Source: Agrobacterium cavarae (GTDB lineage Bacteria; Pseudomonadota; Alphaproteobacteria; Rhizobiales; Rhizobiaceae). Taken from it: a DNA stretch of 64,000 bases. Below the pieces are notes generated by a model. That model was not told the origin of the DNA, did not search any database, and saw nothing but the letters and a program-made list of their open reading frames with translations. Below, piece by piece: positions 36,060 to 44,481 of this stretch. The position numbers and the translations under genes are program-made. Each line of letters starts with the position of its first letter. Positions within the stretch are counted from its first letter, which is position 1. Location: positions 1 to 64,000 of the forward strand of contig NZ_SISF01000022.1 of the NCBI RefSeq assembly GCF_004310285.1. Direction: 5' to 3'.

Positions 36060-36088
36060 AAATGAGGCCGCAAATGCGGCTTTTCAAG
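36060..36088 (-). promoter_or_regulatory. Sigma-32-type promoter for the small RNA
   Basis: On the minus strand, CTTGAAA (plus 36082-36088) and CCTCATTT (plus 36060-36067) are separated by 14 bases. This is close to the heat-shock sigma factor pattern CTTGAAA/CCCCATNT, with one mismatch in the -10. Confidence 0.5.
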
Positions 36089-36126
36089 GGAACATCGAAT
36101 TACAAATCGGTAACGTTCCGGTGAGA

Positions 36127-36510
36127 TTATTTGGCGCTATTTTGACGCCTCTGTCGGAGCCAAGCTGCGGCTGTCAGCGTTCCGCCTGTCAGCGCCGCGA
36201 TCCAAACAAAATCCATCACCATGCGGCTCGCAGCGCTGTTTGCATGCGCCGCGACGACGACGACAAAAGCGGCGAGCAGTGCTGCCTCTGAGAACTGAAA
36301 TCTCATAAACGCCTTGAGATCCGCATCCTCCAGAGAGCTATTCTGGAGGTACGCCCGAAGCCCTTTTGTCGCAAGAAGGTAGAGGGGAACGATGGCTATC
36401 TTTGCCACGGTCACCGCAGCTTGATCGCCGAGGTACCAGGACGTTGCAGCCACGCCTGCCATCAGGGTGATCGAAACGAGCCACGCTGTTGTGGTCGGCA
36501 TCGTGCGCAT
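36127..36510 (-). CDS. Small multi-pass membrane protein
   Basis: A 127-residue protein of unknown function with four hydrophobic segments: residues about 10-28, 33-48, 74-90 and 97-115. The middle holds an amphipathic stretch LRAYLQNSSLEDADLKAFMRFQF. It is divergent from polA with a 90-base gap, and the small RNA follows downstream in the same direction. I do not recognise a family. Confidence 0.72.
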   Translation of the reverse strand: MRTMPTTTAWLVSITLMAGVAATSWYLGDQAAVTVAKIAIVPLYLLATKGLRAYLQNSSLEDADLKAFMRFQFSEAALLAAFVVVVAAHANSAASRMVMDFVWIAALTGGTLTAAAWLRQRRQNSAK

Positions 36511-36600
36511 GAAGAACCTCGCGAGACCATGGAAGAAACTTGCTGGGTACTTGAGGGCAACGATAGACCTTTCTGCCGTGTCGCGCTATCCATGCTTCCC

Positions 36601-39594
36601 ATGAAAAAAGGCGATCATCTCTTCCTCGTGGACGGCTCCGGTTTCATTTTCCGCGCCTTCCATGCCATCCCTCCGCTCAACCGCAAATCCGATGGATTGC
36701 CGGTCAATGCCGTGTCCGGCTTCTGCAACATGCTGTGGAAGCTGCTGAAGGATGCGCGCAACACCGATGTGGGGGTGACGCCAACGCATTTTGCGGTGAT
36801 CTTCGACTATTCGTCCAAGACCTTCCGCAACGAGCTCTACGACCTCTACAAGGCCAATCGCTCGGCGCCGCCGGAAGATCTCGTTCCGCAATTCGGTCTG
36901 ATCCGCCACGCCACCCGCGCCTTCAACCTGCCCTGCATCGAGACCGAAGGCTTCGAGGCCGACGACATCATCGCCACCTATGCCCGCCAGGCGGAAGCAA
37001 TCGGTGCGGATGTCACCATCATCTCCTCCGATAAGGATCTGATGCAGCTCGTCACGCCCAATGTGCATATGTACGACGCGATGAAGGACAAGCAGATCGG
37101 CGTGCCGGACGTCATCGAAAAATGGGGTGTACCGCCGGAAAAGATGATCGACCTGCAGGCGATGACCGGCGATTCCACCGACAATATCCCGGGCATTCCC
37201 GGTATCGGGCCGAAGACGGCAGCGCAGCTGCTGGAAGAATATGGCAACCTCGATACGCTGTTGGAGCGCGCAGGCGAAATCAAGCAGCAGAAACGCCGGG
37301 AAAACATCATTGCCAATGCGGAACTGGCGCGCCTCTCCCGCCAGCTCGTTTCGCTCCGGACCGATGTGCCGCTGGAACTTGCGCTGGATGCGCTGACACT
37401 TGAAGTCCAGGACGGCCCGAAGCTGATTGCCTTCCTGAAAGCGATGGAATTTACGACGCTCACACGCCGCGTCGCGGAAGCGACAGGTGCAGACGCATCG
37501 GCCATCGAACCCGCCCATGTTCCGGTCGAGCGTGGCGTAGAGGCCCACGGGCCCGATCTTGATGCCAGCACCGATACGGGTCGCGACGCTCCATCCGTTC
37601 CGCTTGGCGAAGCGTCGGTGGCGGATGTCGGTGCCGTGCTGTCCAAGACGGAAGGCGACACACCGCAGGAGCTTGCCTCCGCGCGCGAGACGATCTTTGC
37701 TGCCGCCAAGATCGATACGACCGCGTACCAGACGATCCGCTCGATCGAGGAACTGGATCGCTGGGTCGCCATGGCGCGCGAGACCGGCGTCATTGCCTTC
37801 GATACCGAAACGACCTCGCTCGACCCGATGACGGCGGAGCTCGTCGGCTTTTCGCTTGCGGTTGCCGACAACAGCAAGAATGCCAGTGGCTCGGACATCA
37901 TCGCAGCCTATGTGCCGCTCACCCACAAGACCGGCTCTGGCGGCGATCTCTTCAGCGACGGCATCAAGCTGGCGCCGGACCAGATCCCATTCGACCTGGC
38001 CCTTTCACGGCTGAAAGACCTGCTGGAAGACCCGGCTGTTTTGAAAGTGGCGCAGAATCTGAAATATGACTACCTGCTGGTCAAACGCCTCGGCATCGTG
38101 ATGCAGAGCTACGACGACACGATGCTGCTTTCCTACGTGCTGGAAGCCGGTAAAGGCTCGCATGGTATGGATGCGCTTTCCGAGCGCTGGCTTGGCCACA
38201 AGCCGATCGCCTACAAGGATGTTGCAGGCTCTGGAAAGTCCGGCGTGACCTTCGACTTCGTCGATATCGACAAGGCAACGGCCTACGCTGCCGAAGATGC
38301 CGATGTGACGCTGCGCCTGTGGATGGTGCTGAAACCCCGCCTCGTCGCCGACCGTCTGACCACTGTCTATGAGCGACTGGAACGACCACTGGTGCCAGTG
38401 CTCGCCCATATGGAAGAGCGCGGCATATCCGTCGACCGGCAAATCCTGTCGCGGCTTTCCGGCGAGCTGGCGCAGAAGGCTGCTGCCTTCGAGGAAGAGA
38501 TTTACGAACTGGCGGGCGAGAAATTCAATATCGGCTCGCCCAAGCAGCTGGGCGATATCCTGTTTGGCAAGATGGAGCTGCCCGGCGGCTCCAAGACGAA
38601 GACCGGACAGTGGTCGACCTCTGCCTCCGTGCTGGAAGACCTTGCTGCCGAAGGCATGGAGCTGCCGCGCAAGATCGTCGACTGGCGCCAGCTGACCAAG
38701 CTGAAATCCACCTATACGGATGCGCTGCCCGGCTATATCCATGCCGATACCAAGCGCGTCCACACCTCCTATTCGCTGGCATCGACCACGACGGGTCGCC
38801 TTTCCTCGTCTGAACCGAACCTTCAGAATATCCCGGTGAGAACGGCGGAAGGCCGCAAGATCAGGACAGCCTTCATTTCCACGCCCGGCAACAAGCTTCT
38901 TTCGGCCGACTACAGCCAGATCGAACTCCGCGTGCTGGCGCATGTCGCCGATATCCCGCAGTTGAGAAATGCCTTCGAAAATGGCATTGATATTCATGCG
39001 ATGACGGCATCGGAAATGTTCGGCGTGCCGGTGGAAGGCATGCCGTCCGAGGTGCGTCGCCGCGCCAAGGCGATCAACTTCGGTATCATTTACGGCATTT
39101 CCTCCTTCGGTCTTGCCAATCAGCTCAGCATCGGCCGCTCTGAAGCGGGCGAGTACATCAAGAAATATTTCGAGCGTTTCCCCGGCATTCGCGACTATAT
39201 GGAAAACACCAAGGCCTATGCCCGCGAGCATGGCTATGTCGAGACCATCTTCGGCCGCCGCATTCACTACCCTGAAATCAAGTCGTCCAACCCGTCGGTA
39301 AGGGCGTTCAACGAGCGCGCGGCGATCAATGCGCCGATCCAGGGGTCTGCGGCCGATATTATCCGTCGCGCCATGATCCGCATGGAGCCGGCACTCGAGC
39401 AGGCGAAACTTTCCGCCCGCATGCTGCTTCAGGTCCATGACGAACTGATCTTCGAAGTCGAGGACAGCGAAATCGAAAAGACGCTGCCCGTTGTCGTCTC
39501 CATCATGGAAAACGCCGCCATGCCGGCCATCGACATGAGGGTGCCGCTCCAGGTGGATGCCCGGGCCGCCAGCAACTGGGACGAGGCGCACTAA
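36601..39594 (+). CDS. polA: DNA polymerase I
   Basis: Repair polymerase that fills gaps and replaces Okazaki RNA primers. The 997-residue product has a 5'-3' exonuclease domain (LVDGSGFIFRAFHA; ETEGFEADDIIATYA; SSDKDLMQLV) at residues 1-300. A 3'-5' proofreading domain follows with intact FDTETTSLDP. The polymerase domain shows LLSADYSQIELRVLAH, RRRAKAINFGIIYGIS and LLQVHDELIFE. It is somewhat longer than E. coli Pol I because of an Ala/Asp-rich linker at residues ~340-420. Start MKKGDHLFLVDG is chosen; another in-frame ATG lies three codons upstream. Confidence 0.96.
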   Translation: MKKGDHLFLVDGSGFIFRAFHAIPPLNRKSDGLPVNAVSGFCNMLWKLLKDARNTDVGVTPTHFAVIFDYSSKTFRNELYDLYKANRSAPPEDLVPQFGLIRHATRAFNLPCIETEGFEADDIIATYARQAEAIGADVTIISSDKDLMQLVTPNVHMYDAMKDKQIGVPDVIEKWGVPPEKMIDLQAMTGDSTDNIPGIPGIGPKTAAQLLEEYGNLDTLLERAGEIKQQKRRENIIANAELARLSRQLVSLRTDVPLELALDALTLEVQDGPKLIAFLKAMEFTTLTRRVAEATGADASAIEPAHVPVERGVEAHGPDLDASTDTGRDAPSVPLGEASVADVGAVLSKTEGDTPQELASARETIFAAAKIDTTAYQTIRSIEELDRWVAMARETGVIAFDTETTSLDPMTAELVGFSLAVADNSKNASGSDIIAAYVPLTHKTGSGGDLFSDGIKLAPDQIPFDLALSRLKDLLEDPAVLKVAQNLKYDYLLVKRLGIVMQSYDDTMLLSYVLEAGKGSHGMDALSERWLGHKPIAYKDVAGSGKSGVTFDFVDIDKATAYAAEDADVTLRLWMVLKPRLVADRLTTVYERLERPLVPVLAHMEERGISVDRQILSRLSGELAQKAAAFEEEIYELAGEKFNIGSPKQLGDILFGKMELPGGSKTKTGQWSTSASVLEDLAAEGMELPRKIVDWRQLTKLKSTYTDALPGYIHADTKRVHTSYSLASTTTGRLSSSEPNLQNIPVRTAEGRKIRTAFISTPGNKLLSADYSQIELRVLAHVADIPQLRNAFENGIDIHAMTASEMFGVPVEGMPSEVRRRAKAINFGIIYGISSFGLANQLSIGRSEAGEYIKKYFERFPGIRDYMENTKAYAREHGYVETIFGRRIHYPEIKSSNPSVRAFNERAAINAPIQGSAADIIRRAMIRMEPALEQAKLSARMLLQVHDELIFEVEDSEIEKTLPVVVSIMENAAMPAIDMRVPLQVDARAASNWDEAH

Positions 39595-39600
39595 AGCGCC

Positions 39601-39623
39601 GTGCGTCCTATTATGGGACGCAC
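39601..39623 (+). terminator. Hairpin after polA
   Basis: GTGCGTCC/GGACGCAC with a seven-base loop, seven bases beyond the polA stop. There is no T run immediately after, so it may instead stabilise the 3' end. Confidence 0.45.
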
Positions 39624-39651
39624 AAAGGCTGCTCTACCTTTTTGAACCGAC

Positions 39652-39698
39652 GCATCGTGCTTTCCGAAAATCGGGTCCGATTTTCGGGCCGATGCTGT
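39652..39698 (+). repeat. Palindromic intergenic repeat, family A, copy 3
   Basis: GCATCGTGC to GGGCCGATGC around CCGAAAATCG and CGATTTTCGG arms, with GG in the loop instead of AT. It lies between polA and the next gene, in the same orientation as the other copies. Confidence 0.85.
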
Positions 39699-39767
39699 AA
39701 CATTTCGAATGTCATGTGCCTGTCGCCCATGAGGCGTAGGGGAAATCTTCTATCAAGGAGCCCTCCC

Positions 39768-40490
39768 ATGCACGCCCCGTTCGTTTCGCCACAACTTTCC
39801 GCCTTCTCGACCACCCATCACACCGCACCGCCCCGACATCTGGGAACGCGCTATTCTCCCGAGGGAGACTTTCTGCCCGAGCCGGGCAACACGGTCGTCT
39901 GCCATCTGGTCGAAGGTTCGCCGTCTCAACAGGCGGTCATTGCCGCCCGTCAGCGGCTTCTCGATATGCCCGAGGCTTCGACCCACCTCGCCTTCACACC
40001 CGTCTCCAGCCTGCACATGACGGTGTTTCAGGGCATCATCGAGCATCGCCGCGCCTGGCCGTACTGGCCGAAGGAGATGCCGGAAGACAGCACGATCGAC
40101 GCGATGACCGCCTTCTACCTTGAGCGCCTCGCAGAATTTCCGAAGCTGCCAGCCTTCCACATGCAGGCAACATCGGTCACGCCGCTTGGCCTGATCCTGA
40201 AAGGGGTAACAGAGGTGGACGACAGGATCATCGCCGCATGGCGCGACGCCTTTGCCGAGGCCTTCGGCTATCATCATCCCGATCACGAGACTTACGAATT
40301 CCACATTACATTTGCCTATGCCCGCCGTTGGTTCGAGCCGGAGTGCCTGCCACGCTGGCAGGCGATGCTGGATGACTGCCTTGAAGAATTGCGTGCGTCA
40401 GCGCCGGTCATTGAAATGCGCCCGCCAGCCTTCTGTGCATTTGCCGACATGAACCACTTTGAGGAGTTGCTTGTCTTCGATCCCATCTGA
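39768..40490 (+). CDS. DUF1868/2H phosphoesterase-like protein
   Basis: A 240-residue protein carrying two H-x-T/S motifs of the 2H phosphoesterase fold, SLHMTVFQG at about residue 85 and [13 protein letters not shown] at about residue 185. Both halves have the beta-strand context of this fold (cyclic nucleotide phosphodiesterase or RNA ligase-like). The exact reaction is not assigned. The start follows AAGGAG; a long upstream frame crosses the palindromic repeat and is rejected. It stands alone before rpmF. Confidence 0.82.
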   Translation: MHAPFVSPQLSAFSTTHHTAPPRHLGTRYSPEGDFLPEPGNTVVCHLVEGSPSQQAVIAARQRLLDMPEASTHLAFTPVSSLHMTVFQGIIEHRRAWPYWPKEMPEDSTIDAMTAFYLERLAEFPKLPAFHMQATSVTPLGLILKGVTEVDDRIIAAWRDAFAEAFGYHHPDHETYEFHITFAYARRWFEPECLPRWQAMLDDCLEELRASAPVIEMRPPAFCAFADMNHFEELLVFDPI

Positions 40491-40678
40491 TATGGATGGG
40501 TCGGACGGATGCCGATTTTCGATTGCGTCGGTATCTCGCGAAAAAATGTGCGTCGGGGCTGGTCAAAGCCCCGCAGGGCATGTATAAGCGCGCCAAATTT
40601 CCGATATCGAGACATGCGACATTCGGCCTATGGTTCTGGCCGGTTCCCGTGTTTCGCCGCTTCAGTGGAGTAACACAA

Positions 40679-40864
40679 ATGGCAGTTCCTAAAAGAAAAA
40701 CGAGCCCGTCCAAGCGCGGTATGCGCCGTTCGGCAGACGCCCTCAAGGCAGCAACCTACGTCGAAGACAAGAACTCCGGCGAACTGCGTCGCCCGCACCA
40801 CATCGACCTGAAGACAGGCATGTATCGCGGCCGTCAGGTTCTGACGCCGAAGGAAAGCGCATAA
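40679..40864 (+). CDS. rpmF: Ribosomal protein L32
   Basis: A 61-residue basic protein of the large ribosomal subunit. It starts [20 protein letters not shown], the standard L32 opening, and ends [15 protein letters not shown]. It lacks the four-cysteine zinc ribbon of some L32 proteins, the usual state in this group. A terminator follows 33 bases after the stop. Confidence 0.96.
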   Translation: MAVPKRKTSPSKRGMRRSADALKAATYVEDKNSGELRRPHHIDLKTGMYRGRQVLTPKESA

Positions 40865-40897
40865 TCAGCGCTTCTTGATGCGATTGCATGACGAACG

Positions 40898-40923
40898 AGC
40901 CGGCCTTTGGGTCGGCTTTTTTG
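40898..40923 (+). terminator. Terminator of rpmF
   Basis: AGCCGGCC/GGTCGGCT stem (one wobble pair) with a T-rich loop, followed by TTTTTT. Confidence 0.75.
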
Positions 40924-40992
40924 TTGCCTTCTCCTGCCGTCGCAATGCCGCTTGGAAAAAAACGAACCCGCACATACTATCCTCACTAGGAG

Positions 40993-41066
40993 GACGGTTT
41001 TTTACAGCATGTCGCGCAAAGGTGGTCACCGGTTTTGCGGCAACGACATGCGACAGAAAAACCGTC
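40993..41066 (+). repeat. Palindromic intergenic repeat, family B, copy 2, in a larger inverted repeat
   Basis: Core GCATGTCGCGC...CGACATGC (41007-41051) matches the family B element at 29619 in reverse orientation. It is flanked by GACGGTTTTT (40993-41002) and AAAAACCGTC (41057-41066), so the whole block can fold into one long hairpin. It ends 17 bases before the GTG start of the sensor kinase and could affect its translation. Confidence 0.65.
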
Positions 41067-41082
41067 ATGTGGAGGGGTTTGA

Positions 41083-42906
41083 GTGAGATATCGGTGGGTC
41101 GGCATCCTTTTGCTTTGCCTTGGTCTGTGCGGCTTTGCCTTCACCAAGGGACGGGAATTGCTGGCGGAGAGTTATCTCAACGAGGCTGCCGAACAGGGTG
41201 GAACGACGTTACGGCTCGCTGTCTCTGCGCTTGGCGGGCATCTGAGCCGCTACGAGCCCCTTCCCGCACTGATGGCCGACCACGACGATATCGAGGAGCT
41301 GGTTGCCCATCCGGAGGATCAGCGTCTCAGGCAGCGCGCCAATATCTATCTGAAGTCGATCAACGACCTTCTGAAATCCTCCGACATCTACATCATGACG
41401 CTGGACGGCGAGACGATTGCCGCCAGCAATTATGATGGCCCGACAAGCTTCATCGGGCGGAATTTCAGCTACCGCCCGTACTTCCAGGATGCGGCCAAGG
41501 GCCTGCAGTCGCGCTTCTTCGCGCTGGGGACCACCTCACACAAGCGCGGCTATTATTTCGCCTCTCCCATTCTGTTCAACGACGTCATCAAAGGCGTCAT
41601 CGTCTTCAAGGTGGATATCGAAGGCATCGAGGCCTCTTTCGGCACCGGCGAAAATCGCATCGTCGTTACCGATCCGGAAGGCATCATCTTCATGACCGGT
41701 GTGCCGCAATGGCTCTATTCGGCGATCCTGCCGCTGACGCCCGATAGAATTGCCAGAACCGAAGCCTCGCGCCGCTATGCGGATGCCAGGCTCAGCCAGT
41801 TGCCGGTGACCGAAGGCATCTTCGGCAGTCATCGGTTGATGACGATCCGTGAAGGGCAACAGGACAGGGAATATCTCGTCCTCTCGCAACCCATGCCGGA
41901 AGCGGGCTGGACGGTGAATGTGCTGATGGATACCGGCTCGGTGCGCACGCAAGTTCAGACGACGATGCTGGCGGCCCTGCTCTGCTTTGGCCTGGCAGGC
42001 GCACTTCTGGCGGCCATGCTGCAAAGACGCAGGCGCCTGCAGGACCGGCTGGTGCATCAGGCGGAAGCCCAGGCAGAGCTGGAGCGCCGGGTGGAGGAAC
42101 GCACCGCAGACCTGGCGCGGGTCAATCGCGACATCAAACGCGAGGTTGCCGAACGCCGCCAGACGGAAAAGCAGCTGCGCAAAACCCAGAAGGATCTGAT
42201 CCAGGCCGGCAAGCTTGCAGCCCTTGGCCAGATGTCGGCCGCCCTTTCCCACGAGTTCAACCAGCCGCTTGCCGCTGCCAAGACCTATGCCGAAAGTGCG
42301 TCACTGCTGATCGAACGCGGGCGCGTCGAGGAGGCAAGCTCCAATCTCTCCCGCATCTCCGCTCTGATCGAAAGAATGGCCTCGATCAGCAGGCATCTTC
42401 GCAACTTCGCCCGCAAGCCCAATGAGCATGTCGGCCCTGTTCCGCTCGACACGGTGGTGGCCGATACGCTCGAAATCGTCAGCGCCCGGTTGAAGGCAGC
42501 GGATGCGCAATTGCATGTGGCGCTTGGACCAGAGACGCTTTTCGTCAAGGCCGGGCCGGTGCGTCTGCAGCAGGTACTCGTCAACATCATCTCCAATGCC
42601 GCCGATGCGGTGGAGGGGCTGGACGACCGGCGTATCGATCTCACCGCGCAAAAGAGCGACAACAAGGTGATCGTTTCGGTGCGCGATCGTGGCCCCGGCG
42701 TGCCGCCCGCGATCATGGAGCGCATCTTCGACCCGTTCTTTTCGACGAAAGGCGTCGGCAAGGGTCTGGGTCTTGGCTTGTCGATCTCCTATAATATCGT
42801 CAAGGATTTTGGCGGGCGACTTGTCGTCACCAATCTGGAGGATGGCGGCGCGCGATTCGATATTGAACTCGACGCAGAAACACCGATGGAGATGGCCGCG
42901 GAATGA
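41083..42906 (+). CDS. DctB-type sensor histidine kinase
   Basis: A 607-residue membrane sensor kinase of the DctB class. An N-terminal helix (residues 5-21) and a second at about 293-312 flank a ~270-residue periplasmic PAS-like sensing domain with the DctB-type IYLKSINDLLKSSDIYIMTLDGETIAASN region. A coiled-coil linker leads to the H box AALSHEFNQPLAAAK (His390), N box NIISNAADAVE, and the G boxes DRGPGVPP and GKGLGLGLSIS. The start is GTG after GTGGAGGGG. It overlaps its response regulator by four bases. The periplasmic domain probably binds a carboxylate; its position next to tctCBA suggests tricarboxylates rather than C4-dicarboxylates. Confidence 0.92.
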   Translation: MRYRWVGILLLCLGLCGFAFTKGRELLAESYLNEAAEQGGTTLRLAVSALGGHLSRYEPLPALMADHDDIEELVAHPEDQRLRQRANIYLKSINDLLKSSDIYIMTLDGETIAASNYDGPTSFIGRNFSYRPYFQDAAKGLQSRFFALGTTSHKRGYYFASPILFNDVIKGVIVFKVDIEGIEASFGTGENRIVVTDPEGIIFMTGVPQWLYSAILPLTPDRIARTEASRRYADARLSQLPVTEGIFGSHRLMTIREGQQDREYLVLSQPMPEAGWTVNVLMDTGSVRTQVQTTMLAALLCFGLAGALLAAMLQRRRRLQDRLVHQAEAQAELERRVEERTADLARVNRDIKREVAERRQTEKQLRKTQKDLIQAGKLAALGQMSAALSHEFNQPLAAAKTYAESASLLIERGRVEEASSNLSRISALIERMASISRHLRNFARKPNEHVGPVPLDTVVADTLEIVSARLKAADAQLHVALGPETLFVKAGPVRLQQVLVNIISNAADAVEGLDDRRIDLTAQKSDNKVIVSVRDRGPGVPPAIMERIFDPFFSTKGVGKGLGLGLSISYNIVKDFGGRLVVTNLEDGGARFDIELDAETPMEMAAE

Positions 42907-44264
42907 GCGTGTCCCGCGTATTGCTGATCGATGACGAAGAGGATTTGCGCCTTTCCACAGCCCAGGCGCTGGAGCTTGCAGGCCTCGATGTCGTCACCAT
43001 CGACAATGCCGACCATGTCTTTGAGCTGATCGGCTACAGTTTCGATGGCGTGATCGTCAGCGATATCCGCATGCCGGGCATCGACGGCATGAGCCTGCTG
43101 CAGAAGGTGCGGGAGCTGGATGCCGAAATTCCGGTGATCCTCGTGACCGGCCATGGCGATGTGCAGCTGGCGGTCAGCGCCATGCGCAACGGTGCTTACG
43201 ACTTTATCGAAAAACCCTTCAGCATCCAGTATCTCGCTGGCATCATCAAACGTGCCATGGATCGGCGTTCTCTGGTGCTGGAAAATCGGCGCCTGCGCGC
43301 CGTTGCCGGAAAACGTGACGATCTGGAAACGCGCCTGCCAGGCCGCACGCAGGTGATGGTCGATCTGCGCTACCGTATCCGTGCCATAGGAGCCGCGGAT
43401 GCCGATACGCTGATCATCGGCGATACGGGTGCCGGCAAGGAAGTGGTGGCGCGGGCGCTGCATGATGTCAGCGCGCGTGCCGACCGTCCCTTCGTCGCCA
43501 TCAACTGCGCCGCCCTTCCCCAGCATCTGATCGAGAGTGAACTCTTCGGCCACGAGGCAGGGGCCTTTCCAGGGGCGCTGAGGGCACGCTACGGCAAGTT
43601 CGAGCATGCGCGTGGTGGTACCATCCTGCTTGACGAGATCGGCTCCATGCCGCCCGATATGCAGGGCAAGCTGCTGCGCGTGCTTCAGGAGCGCACCATC
43701 ACGCGGCTTGGCTCCAATGAGACCGTGGAACTTGATGTCCGCTTCATTGCCACCAGCAAGACGGACCTGGCGCATGAGGCCCTTGCCGGGCGCTTCCGCC
43801 AGGATCTCCTTTATCGTCTGAACGTCGCAACGATCCATGTCCCGTCGCTTGCACAACGGCAAAGCGATATTCCGCTGCTTTTCCTGCATCTCGTAAGAGA
43901 AGCCGCGGCGCGATATGGCCGCGACGACATGGAGGTTCCATCCAGCATCATTTCATCGCTGGCGATGCGCGAGTGGCCGGGCAATGTGCGCGAGTTGAGA
44001 AACGAAGCGGACCGGTTCGTTCTTGGACTGGACGGTCGCTCCGGCGAAGGGCCGCAAAGCGATCCGCTTGCTGGTCATGGGCTCTCCGCCAAGGTGGCAG
44101 AGTTTGAAAAAGGCATCATCGCAAGAACAATCGCGAGCCATAAAGGCAATCTGAAAGCCGTCTATGAGACGCTCGGAATATCGCGCAAGACGCTTTATGA
44201 AAAGATGCAAAAATACGCACTAACAAAGCATGCCCCCATCGATGAGGACACGACAAGCCCCTGA
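42903..44264 (+). CDS. DctD-type sigma-54-dependent response regulator
   Basis: A 453-residue NtrC-family regulator. The receiver domain has phosphoacceptor D54 in IVSDIRMPG. The AAA+ domain has Walker A GDTGAGKE (about 173-180) and Walker B GGTILLDEIG. The C-terminal Fis-type HTH is in GNLKAVYETLGISRKTLYEKM. The L1-loop GAFTGA motif that contacts sigma-54 reads GAFPGA (220-225), with Pro replacing Thr. It is coupled to the kinase by a four-base overlap and most likely activates the tct operon downstream. Confidence 0.93.
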   Translation: MSVSRVLLIDDEEDLRLSTAQALELAGLDVVTIDNADHVFELIGYSFDGVIVSDIRMPGIDGMSLLQKVRELDAEIPVILVTGHGDVQLAVSAMRNGAYDFIEKPFSIQYLAGIIKRAMDRRSLVLENRRLRAVAGKRDDLETRLPGRTQVMVDLRYRIRAIGAADADTLIIGDTGAGKEVVARALHDVSARADRPFVAINCAALPQHLIESELFGHEAGAFPGALRARYGKFEHARGGTILLDEIGSMPPDMQGKLLRVLQERTITRLGSNETVELDVRFIATSKTDLAHEALAGRFRQDLLYRLNVATIHVPSLAQRQSDIPLLFLHLVREAAARYGRDDMEVPSSIISSLAMREWPGNVRELRNEADRFVLGLDGRSGEGPQSDPLAGHGLSAKVAEFEKGIIARTIASHKGNLKAVYETLGISRKTLYEKMQKYALTKHAPIDEDTTSP

Positions 44265-44289
44265 GTTCTGTTTTCTTTTCTTGTCATGG

Positions 44290-44340
44290 GTAGGAATCCA
44301 CCCACGCCATTAAGGCGATGTTTCGGATTCCACCCATTCG
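44290..44340 (+). promoter_or_regulatory. Upstream activator sites before tctC
   Basis: GGAATCCACCCA (44293-44304) and GGATTCCACCCA (44325-44336) are direct repeats offset by 32 bases, about three helical turns. The first sits inside a near-palindrome starting TGGGTAGG. They are probable sites for the adjacent DctD-type regulator. A clear -24/-12 sigma-54 promoter was not found between them and tctC. Confidence 0.5.
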
Positions 44341-44481
44341 GGCCGTTAGCCGGGACTCTTTTAACGAATTGTTTTCTTCCCTCGATTGCGTGACGCGCGA
44401 TCTCGACTGCAAATGATCTCACCCCGGCGAGCGCAGAGGAGTGCGTCTCGTCGCTGAGGCCATATTCATCGGGAGGAAAAG

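Noticed and set aside
38005..39591. Minus-strand frame of over 500 codons across polA
   Set aside because: It is antisense to the conserved polymerase domain, with low-complexity composition and no ribosome site.
40993..41066. Interpretation of the family B repeat as the terminator of rpmF
   Set aside because: rpmF already has its own T-tailed terminator at 40898-40923, and the repeat lies just before the next gene start.
44341..44481. A sigma-54 promoter (-24/-12) upstream of tctC
   Set aside because: No GG-N10-GC spacing within a TGGCAC/TTGC context was found; only activator-like repeats are visible.
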